A stretch of 5,400 nt of DNA from Trichloromonas sp034002365 (GTDB lineage Bacteria > Desulfobacterota > Desulfuromonadia > Desulfuromonadales > Trichloromonadaceae), in NCBI GenBank assembly GCA_034002365.1, contig JAVFAR010000158.1:1-5400 (forward strand), written 5' to 3'. This document shows, piece after piece, positions 5,363 through 5,400 of this stretch. Position numbers and translations under genes: made by a program. Below the pieces are notes generated by a model. That model was not told the origin of the DNA and ran no database searches. It saw only the letters and a program-made list of their open reading frames with translations. Every line of letters starts with the position of its first letter. Position 1 is the first letter of the stretch.

Positions 5363-5400
5363 CCGATCGGGAACGGTTATTTAACTACCGGATCAATCAA
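5359..5400 (+). CDS. HEPN-domain toxin, 5' fragment cut by window end
   Basis: The ATG at 5359 overlaps the MNT stop and opens a frame that stays open to the window edge, giving MTDRERLFNYRINQ. A short charged start running into a Tyr-Arg helix resembles the beginning of HEPN proteins of the UPF0332 type that accompany MNT genes. Only 14 residues are visible and the catalytic RxxxxxH motif lies outside, so the assignment rests mainly on gene order and the ATGA overlap. If correct it is the RNase toxin of the pair. Confidence 0.6.
   Translation, partial: MTDRERLFNYRINQ

Overview
The window is GC-rich bacterial DNA, dense in plus-strand genes with good Shine-Dalgarno sites. A CHAD protein next to a ParA-type ATPase, a Cache-HAMP-PAS-GGDEF diguanylate cyclase and an MNT/HEPN pair would fit an environmental Desulfuromonadales-type bacterium (Geobacter, Desulfuromonas, Geoalkalibacter and relatives). 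That assignment is an impression from protein style; there is no rRNA or other marker to prove it.

Layout. Positions 1-7 hold the first two codons of a gene on the minus strand, behind a near-perfect ribosome binding site. The divergent spacer 8-286 carries an extended -10 box facing that gene and a small set of related direct and inverted repeats. On the plus strand, 287-1837 encodes a 516-residue protein with a degenerate CYTH-like N-terminus and a CHAD domain. Four bases after its stop comes a 248-residue ParA/MinD-family ATPase (1842-2588), so the two form a translationally coupled pair. No ParB is visible. CHAD domains are linked to polyphosphate granules and orphan ParA ATPases to positioning of cellular cargo, so the pair could position polyphosphate bodies; this is inference.

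The 375-base gap 2589-2963 is the most interesting non-coding stretch. It contains a strong intrinsic terminator whose U-tract and U-G wobble work only for minus-strand RNA, although no minus-strand protein gene lies before it. Read on the minus strand, the sequence just upstream has CU-rich anti-Shine-Dalgarno motifs shown in a hairpin loop, in a single-stranded linker and in the terminator loop. That is the architecture of a trans-acting small RNA of roughly 120 nt. The right part of the gap has a perfect 18-base operator-like palindrome just before the next gene.

Positions 2964-4979 encode a membrane-anchored sensory diguanylate cyclase (periplasmic Cache-type sensor, HAMP, PAS, GGDEF) with intact catalytic and product-inhibition motifs. 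After a 59-base gap, 5039-5362 encodes a minimal nucleotidyltransferase (MNT) antitoxin. Its stop overlaps (ATGA) the start of a reading frame whose first 14 codons resemble a HEPN toxin, so the window ends inside an MNT-HEPN toxin-antitoxin operon.
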